Shown here one piece after another: positions 1 to 7,913 of a stretch of 64,000 nt of DNA. This DNA comes from Muribaculaceae bacterium. Lineage in GTDB: Bacteria > Bacteroidota > Bacteroidia > Bacteroidales > Muribaculaceae. Made by a program: the position numbers and the translations under genes. Position 1 is the stretch's first letter. Every line of letters begins with the position of its first letter. The notes under the pieces are model-generated. The model was given only the letters and a program-made list of their open reading frames with translations. It searched no databases and was not told the origin of the DNA. Location of the stretch: positions 124,001 through 188,000 of the forward strand of contig JAFLTO010000004.1 in assembly GCA_022510425.1 (NCBI GenBank), given 5' to 3'.

Positions 1-44
1 TGAAAATAAAATTGAGTAATTTTGTAATTATAGTATTGAAATTT

Positions 45-908
45 ATGATTTTTGAAACGATAAAGGAATTTGAAGATTATATTTTCTCCATAGAAACAGA
101 GGAACAGCTTCAAAATGCAAAATATGGTGAAGCTGATGTTTTGGCTTATTATGAAAGTTTGGGGGATAGGGCACGAGCTCAAATTTATAAAGATTTATCT
201 ATGAAATCCGGAAAGGAAAGTGTCTTGAACAATAAATATGATTTTCAAGATATGGCTAAAGGGTTCATGGAGAATTTAGATGATTTAGGATCTTTCTTTG
301 CTTCCATAGGAGAAAAATACATGCCGAAGATTCATCGGAACCAATTGGAAAGATATCCCTTAGTCAGAACCATATTATCCAATTATCAGAATTTGGATGA
401 TGCTAGTAATGCAGTGCTTTCAATCTTCAATGATATGGGGACACGTATTGAAGCCATGCCAGAAATTCCGGATGAGAAGTTTGAGGATTTGTTCGATGAA
501 CTAGAAAAGGATCCGCAAACCAAGGAAATAATGCAAAAAATTAACGATGTATTTAATGGATTTGAAATAGATGATGAAAATGAGGAAGAACCAGGATCAG
601 ATAAAGACATTGAAGAACAAGATCCAATTAAGGACTCAATTGTAAATTCAAAAGGGTTCAAAAAGGCAATCGAGGTAAACTTGATAGAAGAAGCTACCGG
701 TAATTACAAATGGCTTGGAACTAAAGGAGAATTAGCATTATTTGCTGAGTTATTGAGTGAACAATTAAATATAAAATATAAGTGGCAACCATTTGAAGAA
801 TTATTTGGATATAAGAATCTGGCTAATGCCAAATGGAAGACAAAAGAAATCAGGGGGTATGCAGGTAGCAGAGAAGCTGAAATACTAAGTATTTTCAATA
901 AGAAATAA
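45..908 (+). CDS. Hypothetical acidic protein of the mobile element
   Basis: This protein of about 287 residues is not confidently recognised. The ATG at 45 is preferred over a TTG at 12, because the upstream extension looks like a chance hydrophobic stretch. The middle (about residues 150-205) is strongly acidic and low in complexity. The C-terminal 80 residues contain a lysine- and aromatic-rich module beginning YKWLGTKGELALFAELL, which faintly resembles C-terminal modules of Bacteroidetes mobile-element regulators such as RteC; this resemblance is impressionistic. No signal peptide or membrane segment is seen. It is followed by a strong hairpin terminator and so forms its own transcription unit, separate from the downstream replication and mobilization genes. 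Confidence 0.75.
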   Translation: MIFETIKEFEDYIFSIETEEQLQNAKYGEADVLAYYESLGDRARAQIYKDLSMKSGKESVLNNKYDFQDMAKGFMENLDDLGSFFASIGEKYMPKIHRNQLERYPLVRTILSNYQNLDDASNAVLSIFNDMGTRIEAMPEIPDEKFEDLFDELEKDPQTKEIMQKINDVFNGFEIDDENEEEPGSDKDIEEQDPIKDSIVNSKGFKKAIEVNLIEEATGNYKWLGTKGELALFAELLSEQLNIKYKWQPFEELFGYKNLANAKWKTKEIRGYAGSREAEILSIFNKK

Positions 909-945
909 TTAGTTTATTATCAACCCTTTAAGGGGTGATATGTCC

Positions 946-975
946 GGGTGTATACCCGACATACACCCCTTTTTC
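946..975 (+). terminator. Rho-independent terminator after the first gene
   Basis: An 8-bp perfect stem (GGGTGTAT at 946-953, ATACACCC at 961-968) with a 7-base loop is followed by CTTTTTCT. It lies 38 bases after the stop codon of the preceding gene. Confidence 0.8.
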
Positions 976-1089
976 TATTCCTATACACCATAATTTTGCC
1001 AATGTTATCCGATAACACCAGCTAACAGGATAATGGTTTGCAGACGTGCATGTCCGGCATCCTAATTTTCAACTAAAAAAATTTCCTGT

Positions 1090-1365
1090 ATGGAAGAAAA
1101 TAAAATTTTGGAAGCATTGGCAGACCGCCTTGCATATTGCACGAAAGAGGTTTTAACGGCAGATGAAGTGAGCCGTTATACCGGAATAAGCAAAAGTTAC
1201 CTTTACAAACTCACGATGAACCGGGAGATTCCCCACTATAAACCTACCGGCAAGCTTGTATTCTTCAATCGACGTGAGGTCGAGCAGTGGCTACAGAACA
1301 ATCGTATAAAGACCGAATCCGAGTTAAATCAGGAAGCTCAGTCATATTGCCGTAAAAACAAGTAA
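1090..1365 (+). CDS. Excisionase-type helix-turn-helix DNA-binding protein
   Basis: This 91-residue protein carries a MerR/excisionase-like winged helix (HTH_17 type) at about residues 22-70: LTADEVSRYTGISKSYLYKL is the helix-turn-helix and the wing follows, ending with EVEQWLQNN. Such proteins are encoded beside replication and integrase genes in Bacteroides mobile elements, where they act as recombination directionality factors or as regulators of the excision operon. It is the first gene of a rightward cluster, with only 3 bases between its stop and the next start, so co-transcription with the ATPase gene is very likely. Whether it directs excision or only regulates transcription cannot be told from sequence. 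Confidence 0.85.
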   Translation: MEENKILEALADRLAYCTKEVLTADEVSRYTGISKSYLYKLTMNREIPHYKPTGKLVFFNRREVEQWLQNNRIKTESELNQEAQSYCRKNK

Positions 1366-1368
1366 GGT

Positions 1369-2499
1369 ATGGAAACAGGAATACAAGAAAACAACAGCCT
1401 TCCTATACTGACATCGGAAGTGGTAAGACATCGGGTATTTGATCTCAAGAGTGAGGAAACTGAAAATTATGAAAAGATCCTTGAGGAATGTATTATCGAT
1501 CCGAATAATCCCATTCCTGACCCGGAAGTGATTCTCTCCTATAACAGTGTACCTGTTTTATGGCGTGGCGGTAAATCCTTCATCTGTGCTGTCGCTAAAG
1601 CCAGGAAGACAACAGCCCTGACTTTATTTTCAGCCATTCTTCTTGGCAAGGATGAAACGGTAAATGGTTTCAAGGCTTTGCCAGCCTGTCGTGTCCTGTT
1701 TGTCGATACCGAACAGGCCAAATATGATTCACAGAAAATTCTTAATCGGGTTTCAAGATTATGCGGCAAGGATCCAAAGGAAATGACCGAACTGATGGTT
1801 TTGTCTCTTAACCGTCACGGCTATGAGGATATCAAGATTCTGATTGAAACTGCAATCAGGAACTTCAAACCGGATGTATTGATGTTGGATAATTGGACTG
1901 ACTGTGTTTCATCTGTTTTGGATGAAAAGGATTGTACCAAATTCAGCAAAGATTTGAGAGCCTTGGCTGAATTATATGAGTTGGCAGTATTCAGTGTAAT
2001 ACATGCCAATGAAGGAGACGGCAAGACCGACAAACCTAAATTCCGTGGCTGGGCTATCGAGGAAGCCCGTAAAAGTGACTTGACATTGTACCTGAAAGAT
2101 ATGAGTGACGATCCTTCAATAGAACTGAGAGGAGAATACAGCCGTGCCCGTTTCGGCAAATGCCGTGGAATGAGACCGGATGATTTCAATATCGCCATAG
2201 ATATACACGGCCTCCCTTATATCTATCATCACACAGCAGAACTTGTTAGCAAGCCTGACCGAAATACCCAGATGTTAGAACTAATCCCCAAAGAAGGTAT
2301 CGGTTCAAATGATTTGGCAAAGAAGATAACAGACCTGTTGGGATATGCTGATGTAAGAACGGGTAAACAGAGGTTGGCAGATTTGTTTAAATCCGGCTTG
2401 ATCGTTAAGCAGGTCTTTGGGAATAAAACAAAATATTTCCGAAACGGGGATGAACCTGAGCCACTTCCCTTATATCAATCACAGCAAGATGAAGATTAA
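1369..2499 (+). CDS. RepA-like AAA ATPase of the mobile element
   Basis: This 376-residue protein resembles the RecA-fold (AAA_25, RepA-like) ATPases that accompany primases on Bacteroides mobilizable elements, presumably as replicative helicase or loader. The Walker A region is degenerate: an AKARKTT sequence near residue 80 replaces the usual GxxxxGKT, as is common in this subfamily (R-K-T variants). A Walker B-like strand, DVLMLDN, lies near residue 166, after VLFVDTEQ. The C-terminal 80 residues look like a winged helix. It starts 3 bases after the excisionase-like gene. The 188 bases after it are highly structured and precede the primase gene. Confidence 0.8.
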   Translation: METGIQENNSLPILTSEVVRHRVFDLKSEETENYEKILEECIIDPNNPIPDPEVILSYNSVPVLWRGGKSFICAVAKARKTTALTLFSAILLGKDETVNGFKALPACRVLFVDTEQAKYDSQKILNRVSRLCGKDPKEMTELMVLSLNRHGYEDIKILIETAIRNFKPDVLMLDNWTDCVSSVLDEKDCTKFSKDLRALAELYELAVFSVIHANEGDGKTDKPKFRGWAIEEARKSDLTLYLKDMSDDPSIELRGEYSRARFGKCRGMRPDDFNIAIDIHGLPYIYHHTAELVSKPDRNTQMLELIPKEGIGSNDLAKKITDLLGYADVRTGKQRLADLFKSGLIVKQVFGNKTKYFRNGDEPEPLPLYQSQQDED

Positions 2500-2521
2500 T
2501 CAATTCGATAGAATTGATTTC

Positions 2522-2652
2522 AAGTGACTATAAACAGGTGATGAAGGTGGCAGCGGAGATAATGTCTATCGGTGACACTCGGAAGGTATAATATCTTTAG
2601 ATATTACCTTCCGAAGTCACCGGTGACATCCGGACACTTTCTTCAAGTCACC
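2522..2652. repeat. Structured intergenic segment with GGTGAC/GTCACC boxes (origin candidate)
   Basis: Between the ATPase and primase genes there is a long interrupted hairpin. GGTGAC (2571-2576) pairs with GTCACC (2616-2621), CGGAAGGTA (2580-2588) with TACCTTCCG (2605-2613), and an inner AATATC with GATATT. Further copies of the box occur at 2622-2627 (GGTGAC) and 2647-2652 (GTCACC), with a partial AGTGAC at 2523-2528. Iteron-like boxes plus a hairpin between two replication genes suggest a replication origin of the element. This role is inference. Confidence 0.6.
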
Positions 2653-2687
2653 ATCACAAATAAGTCCTGACCTATAAACAATATCTG

Positions 2688-4313
2688 ATGATTCAAAATA
2701 TTATTTATGACATAGACGAACGGAAGAAAGATGAATTGAAATCCTGTCTTCCTGTAGTCCTTAACCGATACTTCGGTATATCACCCAGAACTGACAAAAG
2801 AAAATATATGGTCTGCTGTCCTTTCCATCAGGAAAAGACACCGAGCTTTGAGATTGATAACGTCAAGGGGCTTTACCATTGCTTCGGCTGTGGCAAGAGT
2901 GGAGATGCCTTTACTCTTGTCGCGGAAGAAGAAAGCCTTAATCTTGAAGACTGGAAAGATTTCCAACAAGTGGCAAAAATTATTGCTGATATAGGAGGGG
3001 TATGGTTGAGTGAGAAAACTATAGAGAAAAGGAATGATAAGAAAACATATCAGCCTAATCCTTGTAACCTCCCTAATCATTCCATAATTCGACCGTCTGT
3101 CAAAGTTATCTCCCAGCCTACTTATTACATCCCTGAAGAACTTTTGCAGAAGACTTCTTCAAGAGTTAAAGAGACTGGTTTATACCAATGGCTGATTAGG
3201 GAATTTAATCAAACAAAGGTTGATGAAGTATTAGATCTCTACAAAGTTGGTGCTTCCTCTTATAAATCCCCTGAGGGATACCGGGCCGTTACTTTCCCCA
3301 TGATTGATTCTAAAGGTCAATGTGTGGACTGTAAAATCTTTCACATTGATCCTGTAACCGGAAGCAGGAAATCAGCTTCTCCACTTTATTCATGGACCGA
3401 TGCAAAGACAGTTAAGGTAAAATCCGTCTCCACAACATTTGCAATCCCTGACATGAACAGGAAGACTTGTATGGCTTGTCCGGATAAACTTAATTGTAAG
3501 GGAAAGGAGAACTGTTCCAAGCTCAAACGAAGGAAAATCAATCCTTCAACTGATAAGACTGATTGGCCTTACTTTGGTGAACATCTTCTGAAGAATCTTG
3601 ACAGCAAGAAACCAATTGCTATTGTCGAAAGTGAGAAGACAGCCATTGTATGTTCCATTGTCTATCCAAAATTTATTTGGCTGGCGACAGGAAGCAAAGC
3701 CAATCTTTCCCCGGAAAGATTTCTTCCATTGAGGAATTATGACTGTACGATTTTTCCCGATAGAGACGGACTGACCGGTGAAGGTAACTGGAAAGATAAA
3801 GCAACCCAATTATCAAAGTCAGGCTACCATATCAAGCTTGATACTACTCTGATAAATTATCCGGGTGAACCTCATGATGATCTTGCAGACATTATCATCA
3901 GATTGAAGAAAGGTAACGGAGTAAGACATTCTTCTGAAAATAAAAATTTCTCAGTCCCCATTCCGAATAGAAATTACGAAGAAGAAAATATATCAACTGA
4001 AGAGGTTCCGTTCAAGCAATCCCTTCATGAAATGTTCGGAGAATTTATTTCGTTGAGTTGGCTTGTTCCGGAACCGGAGGATAAAGACTCTGAGGGATGG
4101 AGAGAATGGTTGGTGAACAGGACAGCCTGGGCTTACGACCAGCGAGAAAATTTTTGTCGGAACTGCTGTCATGCAGTCTTCTATGCCGAGACAAAATTCC
4201 GTTGCCGGGAAAAGATAACCATTGAAGAAGCCGCAAGCCAGAAACTCTGCCGTGGCTTCCAACAGAAACCTTATGCGAATATGAATAATAAAATTACAAA
4301 AGGAATAACTTAA
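2688..4313 (+). CDS. DNA primase-like protein (CHC2 zinc finger plus TOPRIM)
   Basis: This 541-residue protein has a DnaG-type CHC2 zinc finger at the N terminus: Cys44, His47, Cys65 and Cys68 in the CPFHQEKTPSF and YHCFGCG motifs. A TOPRIM-like domain shows the conserved Glu in IVESEKTA near residue 310 and an Asp-x-Asp in FPDRDG near residue 356. These features indicate RNA primer synthesis on single-stranded DNA, serving element replication or second-strand synthesis after transfer. Further Cys pairs lie at about 260-275 (CMACPDKLNC) and near the C terminus (CRNCC), and could bind extra zinc. It differs from chromosomal DnaG in lacking a recognisable DnaB-binding C terminus. It follows the structured origin candidate. 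Confidence 0.85.
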   Translation: MIQNIIYDIDERKKDELKSCLPVVLNRYFGISPRTDKRKYMVCCPFHQEKTPSFEIDNVKGLYHCFGCGKSGDAFTLVAEEESLNLEDWKDFQQVAKIIADIGGVWLSEKTIEKRNDKKTYQPNPCNLPNHSIIRPSVKVISQPTYYIPEELLQKTSSRVKETGLYQWLIREFNQTKVDEVLDLYKVGASSYKSPEGYRAVTFPMIDSKGQCVDCKIFHIDPVTGSRKSASPLYSWTDAKTVKVKSVSTTFAIPDMNRKTCMACPDKLNCKGKENCSKLKRRKINPSTDKTDWPYFGEHLLKNLDSKKPIAIVESEKTAIVCSIVYPKFIWLATGSKANLSPERFLPLRNYDCTIFPDRDGLTGEGNWKDKATQLSKSGYHIKLDTTLINYPGEPHDDLADIIIRLKKGNGVRHSSENKNFSVPIPNRNYEEENISTEEVPFKQSLHEMFGEFISLSWLVPEPEDKDSEGWREWLVNRTAWAYDQRENFCRNCCHAVFYAETKFRCREKITIEEAASQKLCRGFQQKPYANMNNKITKGIT

Positions 4314-4326
4314 TACACATATAAAT

Positions 4327-5004
4327 ATGAAAAGAATTACACAACTGAAATTGATGTGCTACAAATTGGAGGTAGTTCTCAATATAGATGCCTGGTTTTT
4401 CCTTCATGGAACCACCGAAGGCAGGGAAAACATATATTATTTCCTTTCCCTGCTCTCCAAAATGGCTATCACAGACACCCCTGTTATAAAGCGAGGGCAG
4501 GAATATGTTGTTAAAGCCGGTCAGATTGACGGCTCCATTCTCGGTCTCTCAAAAGAGTGGGAAATCGGGAGGAAGGCCACGACCCGTTTGTTGGAGGATT
4601 TTTCCAATCTTGGAATAATAAAGATTGAATCCAATCCCCTCACATCTATCATCACTATGATGTGCGTAAAAGATTGGATGGTAAATAAGGCTATGCTGCC
4701 AAATCACTGTTTTAGCACAACTGTAGGAAAATTTGAAGGTGTGAGAATCCATTTATATAACGGACAGCAGTTTGGTATGCTCCGCAAGAGTTCGCCGAGA
4801 AGGAAGGCAACTCATAAAGCAGAACGGGCTCAGAGCCAAAATGGAGATTCAGAATTACCGGTGGAAAATAAAGACGGTACCGGACTAACTCAAACGGCTT
4901 ATCCCTCATCTGAGATTGAAGTGGAGAATATGCCAAGGCAGCTTCCATTTATACCAGAAATAAATAATGAATCAGAATATGGAGCACCAGAAGATAAAGA
5001 TTAA
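4327..5004 (+). CDS. Putative winged-helix replication/regulatory protein of the element
   Basis: This 225-residue protein starts 13 bases after the primase and is probably co-transcribed with it. Residues about 75-115 (GLSKEWEIGRKATTRLLEDF, then NLGIIKI) have the shape of a winged helix like that in DnaD-type or phage replication proteins: a helix pair then a short beta wing. The C-terminal 70 residues are charged and probably disordered. No catalytic motif is visible. The position between primase and relaxosome genes suggests a role in replication initiation or control. The family was not identified with certainty. Confidence 0.7.
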   Translation: MKRITQLKLMCYKLEVVLNIDAWFFLHGTTEGRENIYYFLSLLSKMAITDTPVIKRGQEYVVKAGQIDGSILGLSKEWEIGRKATTRLLEDFSNLGIIKIESNPLTSIITMMCVKDWMVNKAMLPNHCFSTTVGKFEGVRIHLYNGQQFGMLRKSSPRRKATHKAERAQSQNGDSELPVENKDGTGLTQTAYPSSEIEVENMPRQLPFIPEINNESEYGAPEDKD

Positions 5005-5109
5005 CCTGGGGTTCCCATTTATCCCCTTGATGTTCCATAATTGGAGTATCACTGAAAAGGCCTTAATTCTGTCTAAAATAATCAAGACAGATACCTATAA
5101 TTATAGTAT

Positions 5110-5228
5110 GGTTTTTGAGGGTTTGGCAAGTTTATGTTTTCGTAAACGAAAACCTTGCCAAAACCCGATTCAAACTCAGGAATCGACTTTCTACCTCTGT
5201 AAGTTCCATTGCCAACCCCTCAAAAACC
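5110..5228. repeat. Nested inverted repeats upstream of the relaxosome genes (oriT candidate)
   Basis: The arm at 5110-5130 (GGTTTTTGAGGGTTTGGCAA plus G) is repeated in inverted form twice. A short copy at 5154-5166 (CTTGCCAAAACCC) closes a hairpin around an inner perfect stem (GTTTTCG 5136-5142, CGAAAAC 5147-5153). A longer copy at 5208-5228 matches the first arm at about 19 of 21 positions. The structure ends 60 bases before the relaxosome accessory gene, where oriT sites lie in Bacteroides mobilizable elements. No nick site is assigned. Confidence 0.6.
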
Positions 5229-5287
5229 TTGTTCCCTTTTCTACATTACAAAAAGAAATATAAACCATAATCCTAAACTTAACTAAA

Positions 5288-5686
5288 ATGGAAAAAACAG
5301 TATCTAAAAACAAGAACAACTCCCGGTTCTCAAACAAGGGAGGTCGCCCGGCAGTATCAAAAGGACTTGCAAGGACGGAAACAATGTCCACACGAATGAC
5401 GGTTGCTGAAAAGATGATAACGGTCAATAAAGCAAAGACAGCCGGTAAAGCTCTCTCGGTTTATATGCGGGAGGCGAGCCTTTATGGAGAGGTAAAGCCG
5501 GCTCGGACAAAGGAAGACCGACAACAGATCAGACTGATTGAAGGAGGAATCAATAATCTCAACCAGCTCACCAGACTGGCTCATTTGGAAGGTGTGCGGG
5601 AGATTGTTCCGGAATTACTTGAGCTGAAAGAAAAATTAGTCTGTATCGCCAACCATATTATTGACAGCTATGATGTGCGACATTAA
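5288..5686 (+). CDS. Relaxosome accessory protein (MobA/MobC-like)
   Basis: This basic 132-residue protein is of the kind encoded just before the relaxase in Bacteroides mobilizable elements. After a basic, disordered N terminus, residues 30-65 (ETMSTRMTVAEKMITVNKAK and following) fit a ribbon-helix-helix fold: a beta strand then two helices. The remainder, with the segment RLIEGGINNLNQLTRLAH, is the typical helical tail of MobC-type proteins. The expected role is binding oriT and positioning the relaxase. The relaxase gene overlaps its 3' end, implying translational coupling. The preceding inverted-repeat cluster is the likely binding site. Confidence 0.85.
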   Translation: MEKTVSKNKNNSRFSNKGGRPAVSKGLARTETMSTRMTVAEKMITVNKAKTAGKALSVYMREASLYGEVKPARTKEDRQQIRLIEGGINNLNQLTRLAHLEGVREIVPELLELKEKLVCIANHIIDSYDVRH

Positions 5687-6773
5687 GAAAAGATCAGGAT
5701 TCGGGAAGTTGGTGAACTATGCCAACAACCCAAAGAAAGCAATCCTTATCGATTATAAGGATGTGAGAGACGATAACAATTCCACCATTGCAGCCAGTAT
5801 GCAGGGACAGGCAGACGACAAGCCCGGAAGGAAACTGGAGAAGCCGGTGTATCATATCTCTCTCAACTTCTCAAAAGAAGACGCACCAAAACTAAGCAAT
5901 GAACTGATGGTTGAAATTGCCGGAGAATTCATGGAGAAGATGGGTATAAGGAACACCCAATATATCGTCTGCCGTCATACCGATACGGAACATCCACACA
6001 TGCATATAGTGGCTAATAGAGTGGATAACGATGGGAACACCATAAGTGACAGGAACGACATCCACAGAGGCATAAAAATATGCCGTGACATCACTAAGAA
6101 ATATGGTCTTCACATGTCTGAAGGAAAGAAAAATGTGAAGCGGAATAGGCTGAACGGACGGGATAATGCCAAGTATTTTATATATGATTCCCTTAACAAA
6201 TACATATCAAAAAACATGGCATGGAAGGGTCTGGAGAGAAGGTTGGATGAGGATGGAATCGAGATGAAATTCCATTTTGATGAGAAGAAAGGATGGGTAA
6301 ATGGGGTGACTTTTTCCTATGACGGACACACATTCAGTGGCTCGAAAATAGATAAGGAAATGAGTTTTCAAGCCATTGACAGGCGGTTGATATTTAGTAT
6401 CAACAGCTCCATTTATAATAATATGAGGACAGAAATGTCAGGTATTTCAACCAAAACTGATCCTTCAGATGACTCGATTTTTAAGGATTCTATCGAAGAA
6501 AAATCAGGAAAGTCAAGGATAAATCCATTAAAATTTGAGGATAAAAATGAAAAATCTGAAGCCATTCCAATGCAAAATTCTTCTATGGAAACTATCAATT
6601 CTGAGGATTCTTCGGGTAATTCCGATATGGCTAAGACAGCCTTTGAAGTTGCTTCGGAACTGATCCTTCAACCTCATCAGGCACCTGTTTCATCCGGTGG
6701 CGGAGGTGGAAATGACAGTGGAGACTGGGGCGATGAAGACAAGAAGAAACGCAGATTCGGTCGAAAGAGATAA
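5670..6773 (+). CDS. Relaxase / mobilization nuclease
   Basis: The relaxase would nick oriT and stay covalently attached to the transferred strand. The metal-binding three-histidine motif is clear at about residues 102-111 (HTDTEHPHMH, then IVANRV), and a conserved tyrosine lies near the N terminus in GKLVNYA, the expected nucleophile region. Start choice: ATG at 5670 or the adjacent ATG at 5673 is preferred over an in-frame TTG at 5661; all overlap the upstream gene. The C-terminal 120 residues are Ser/Asp-rich with a glycine run and a basic tail, so likely disordered. The length of 367 residues is usual for Bacteroides MobB-type relaxases. Confidence 0.9.
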   Translation: MMCDIKKRSGFGKLVNYANNPKKAILIDYKDVRDDNNSTIAASMQGQADDKPGRKLEKPVYHISLNFSKEDAPKLSNELMVEIAGEFMEKMGIRNTQYIVCRHTDTEHPHMHIVANRVDNDGNTISDRNDIHRGIKICRDITKKYGLHMSEGKKNVKRNRLNGRDNAKYFIYDSLNKYISKNMAWKGLERRLDEDGIEMKFHFDEKKGWVNGVTFSYDGHTFSGSKIDKEMSFQAIDRRLIFSINSSIYNNMRTEMSGISTKTDPSDDSIFKDSIEEKSGKSRINPLKFEDKNEKSEAIPMQNSSMETINSEDSSGNSDMAKTAFEVASELILQPHQAPVSSGGGGGNDSGDWGDEDKKKRRFGRKR

Positions 6774-6809
6774 TAAAAATAACATCTAATCTTATAAAAA
6801 ATCGAGTTA

Positions 6810-7619
6810 ATGGCGGATAAAAATAATTTTACAAAACAAGAACTAAACACCCTCGTTGCTGAAACGCTCGTTGAAGTAAAGGAGGTAAAATCAGGTATTG
6901 ATGAAATTAAAAAAGAGATAATTTTGGATAAGGAGAGCCGGGTAAAATGGCTCTCCGAAATCCGAAATGAAGTAAAATCTCTAATCAGGTCAAAGGAAAA
7001 TTTAGGTTCTACAAATGAGATATTCAATCTGGAATCCCAAGAGTGCCAAGCTTTAATTGACGCTATATCCTTCAAAATCTATAAGAATATAATGAGATGG
7101 GCAGATGAAAAAACTAATGCCAATCGTACCGGAGGTAAGATTACCATCAATGAATATCTACAGAAAATTTATGATCAACAGACTGACCATATCGAACAAT
7201 ATAATATGGACAGAGATTTGTGGCTCTCTATCAATGCCAAAAAGAAAGATGCTTCACAAAGAAAAATCAGTAATCGAATTACTGAATTAAAGAATAAAAT
7301 CAGAACTATTTATAATGATAATTTCCCTCTTTGGATTAGAAATCCCTATAAGGCGTCAGCTCTATTATTCTTCGGAATTTACTTTTGCCTATCCTGTTTT
7401 AGTTGGATTAGATGGCACCAATATCGTTCAGAAAACCTCAGGCTCCAACAAATTGAAGCCAAATATGAAGTCGATAAAGCTATCATCCAAGAGCTAAGTC
7501 CTCAACTGTCAATTACCCTCTACGGCTATGAAAAACTCACCGATCAGCTCGGCAAAGAAGAAATAGTGGAGATCTTTAAGGATAAAATACAAGAATTAAA
7601 CAGCAAGAAAGCACCTTAA
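6810..7619 (+). CDS. Membrane-anchored coiled-coil mobilization protein (MobC-like)
   Basis: This 269-residue protein starts 36 bases after the relaxase. Residues 1-75 and 140-175 are Lys/Glu-rich helices likely to form coiled coils. One hydrophobic segment lies at about 184-204 (ASALLFFGIYFCLSCFSW), and a helical tail follows, with LSITLYGYEKLTDQLGKEE near the C terminus. Similar proteins follow relaxases in Bacteroides elements and may link the relaxosome to the membrane or the helper coupling protein; this is inference. A decayed copy of its C-terminal 60 residues lies at 17386-17585 on the minus strand, which shows that this is a recurring element gene. Confidence 0.75.
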   Translation: MADKNNFTKQELNTLVAETLVEVKEVKSGIDEIKKEIILDKESRVKWLSEIRNEVKSLIRSKENLGSTNEIFNLESQECQALIDAISFKIYKNIMRWADEKTNANRTGGKITINEYLQKIYDQQTDHIEQYNMDRDLWLSINAKKKDASQRKISNRITELKNKIRTIYNDNFPLWIRNPYKASALLFFGIYFCLSCFSWIRWHQYRSENLRLQQIEAKYEVDKAIIQELSPQLSITLYGYEKLTDQLGKEEIVEIFKDKIQELNSKKAP

Positions 7620-7625
7620 AATTTG

Positions 7626-7905
7626 AACTATCCGGAAATACCGGATAATTGCCATCAAATTCTGTTTTAACCACCATGGCAACCTATTTAAATTTCACCT
7701 AAGCCTGAACTATTCGGAATTCTCGAATAGTTGGCAGTAATACATATTCTGTGATTAGCAATCACATTCAGTAATTCGGTAATTCCGAACAACTGAAAAA
7801 TTCTCTAAATCCTTATCTGCATTTTATCATCGTCAAGGAAAATTCCGTCAGTTGAGACTGACGATTTATTAATTCATTTGAACCTGTCGGAAATTCCGAC
7901 AGGTT
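7626..7905. repeat. Array of six hairpins between the mobilization and nuclease genes
   Basis: The 294-base gap between two convergent genes holds six inverted repeats: TATCCGG/CCGGATA (7629-7647), AACTATTCG/CGAATAGTT (7708-7732), GTGATT/AATCAC (7751-7765), a two-part stem TTCAGT..TTCGG/CCGAA..ACTGAA (7767-7797), CGTCAGT/ACTGACG (7846-7863), and 12-bp arms AACCTGTCGGAA/TTCCGACAGGTT (7881-7905). Arm sequences differ while pairing is kept. Several share a CGG-AAT-CCG-like centre and flanks of the form GAAC and GTTGG. Only one or two would be needed as terminators. Confidence 0.75.
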
Positions 7906-7913
7906 GGGTCTTA

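Noticed and set aside
4967..5263. Open frame of 98 codons between the winged-helix gene and the relaxosome gene
   Set aside because: It overlaps the end of the upstream gene. Its second half is just a translation of the nested inverted repeats proposed as oriT, and composition after residue 45 does not look like protein. A real short gene limited to its first part cannot be fully excluded.
7620..7913. CRISPR array
   Set aside because: The hairpins are not identical, spacing is irregular and there are no cas genes; arms vary while pairing is kept, unlike CRISPR repeats.
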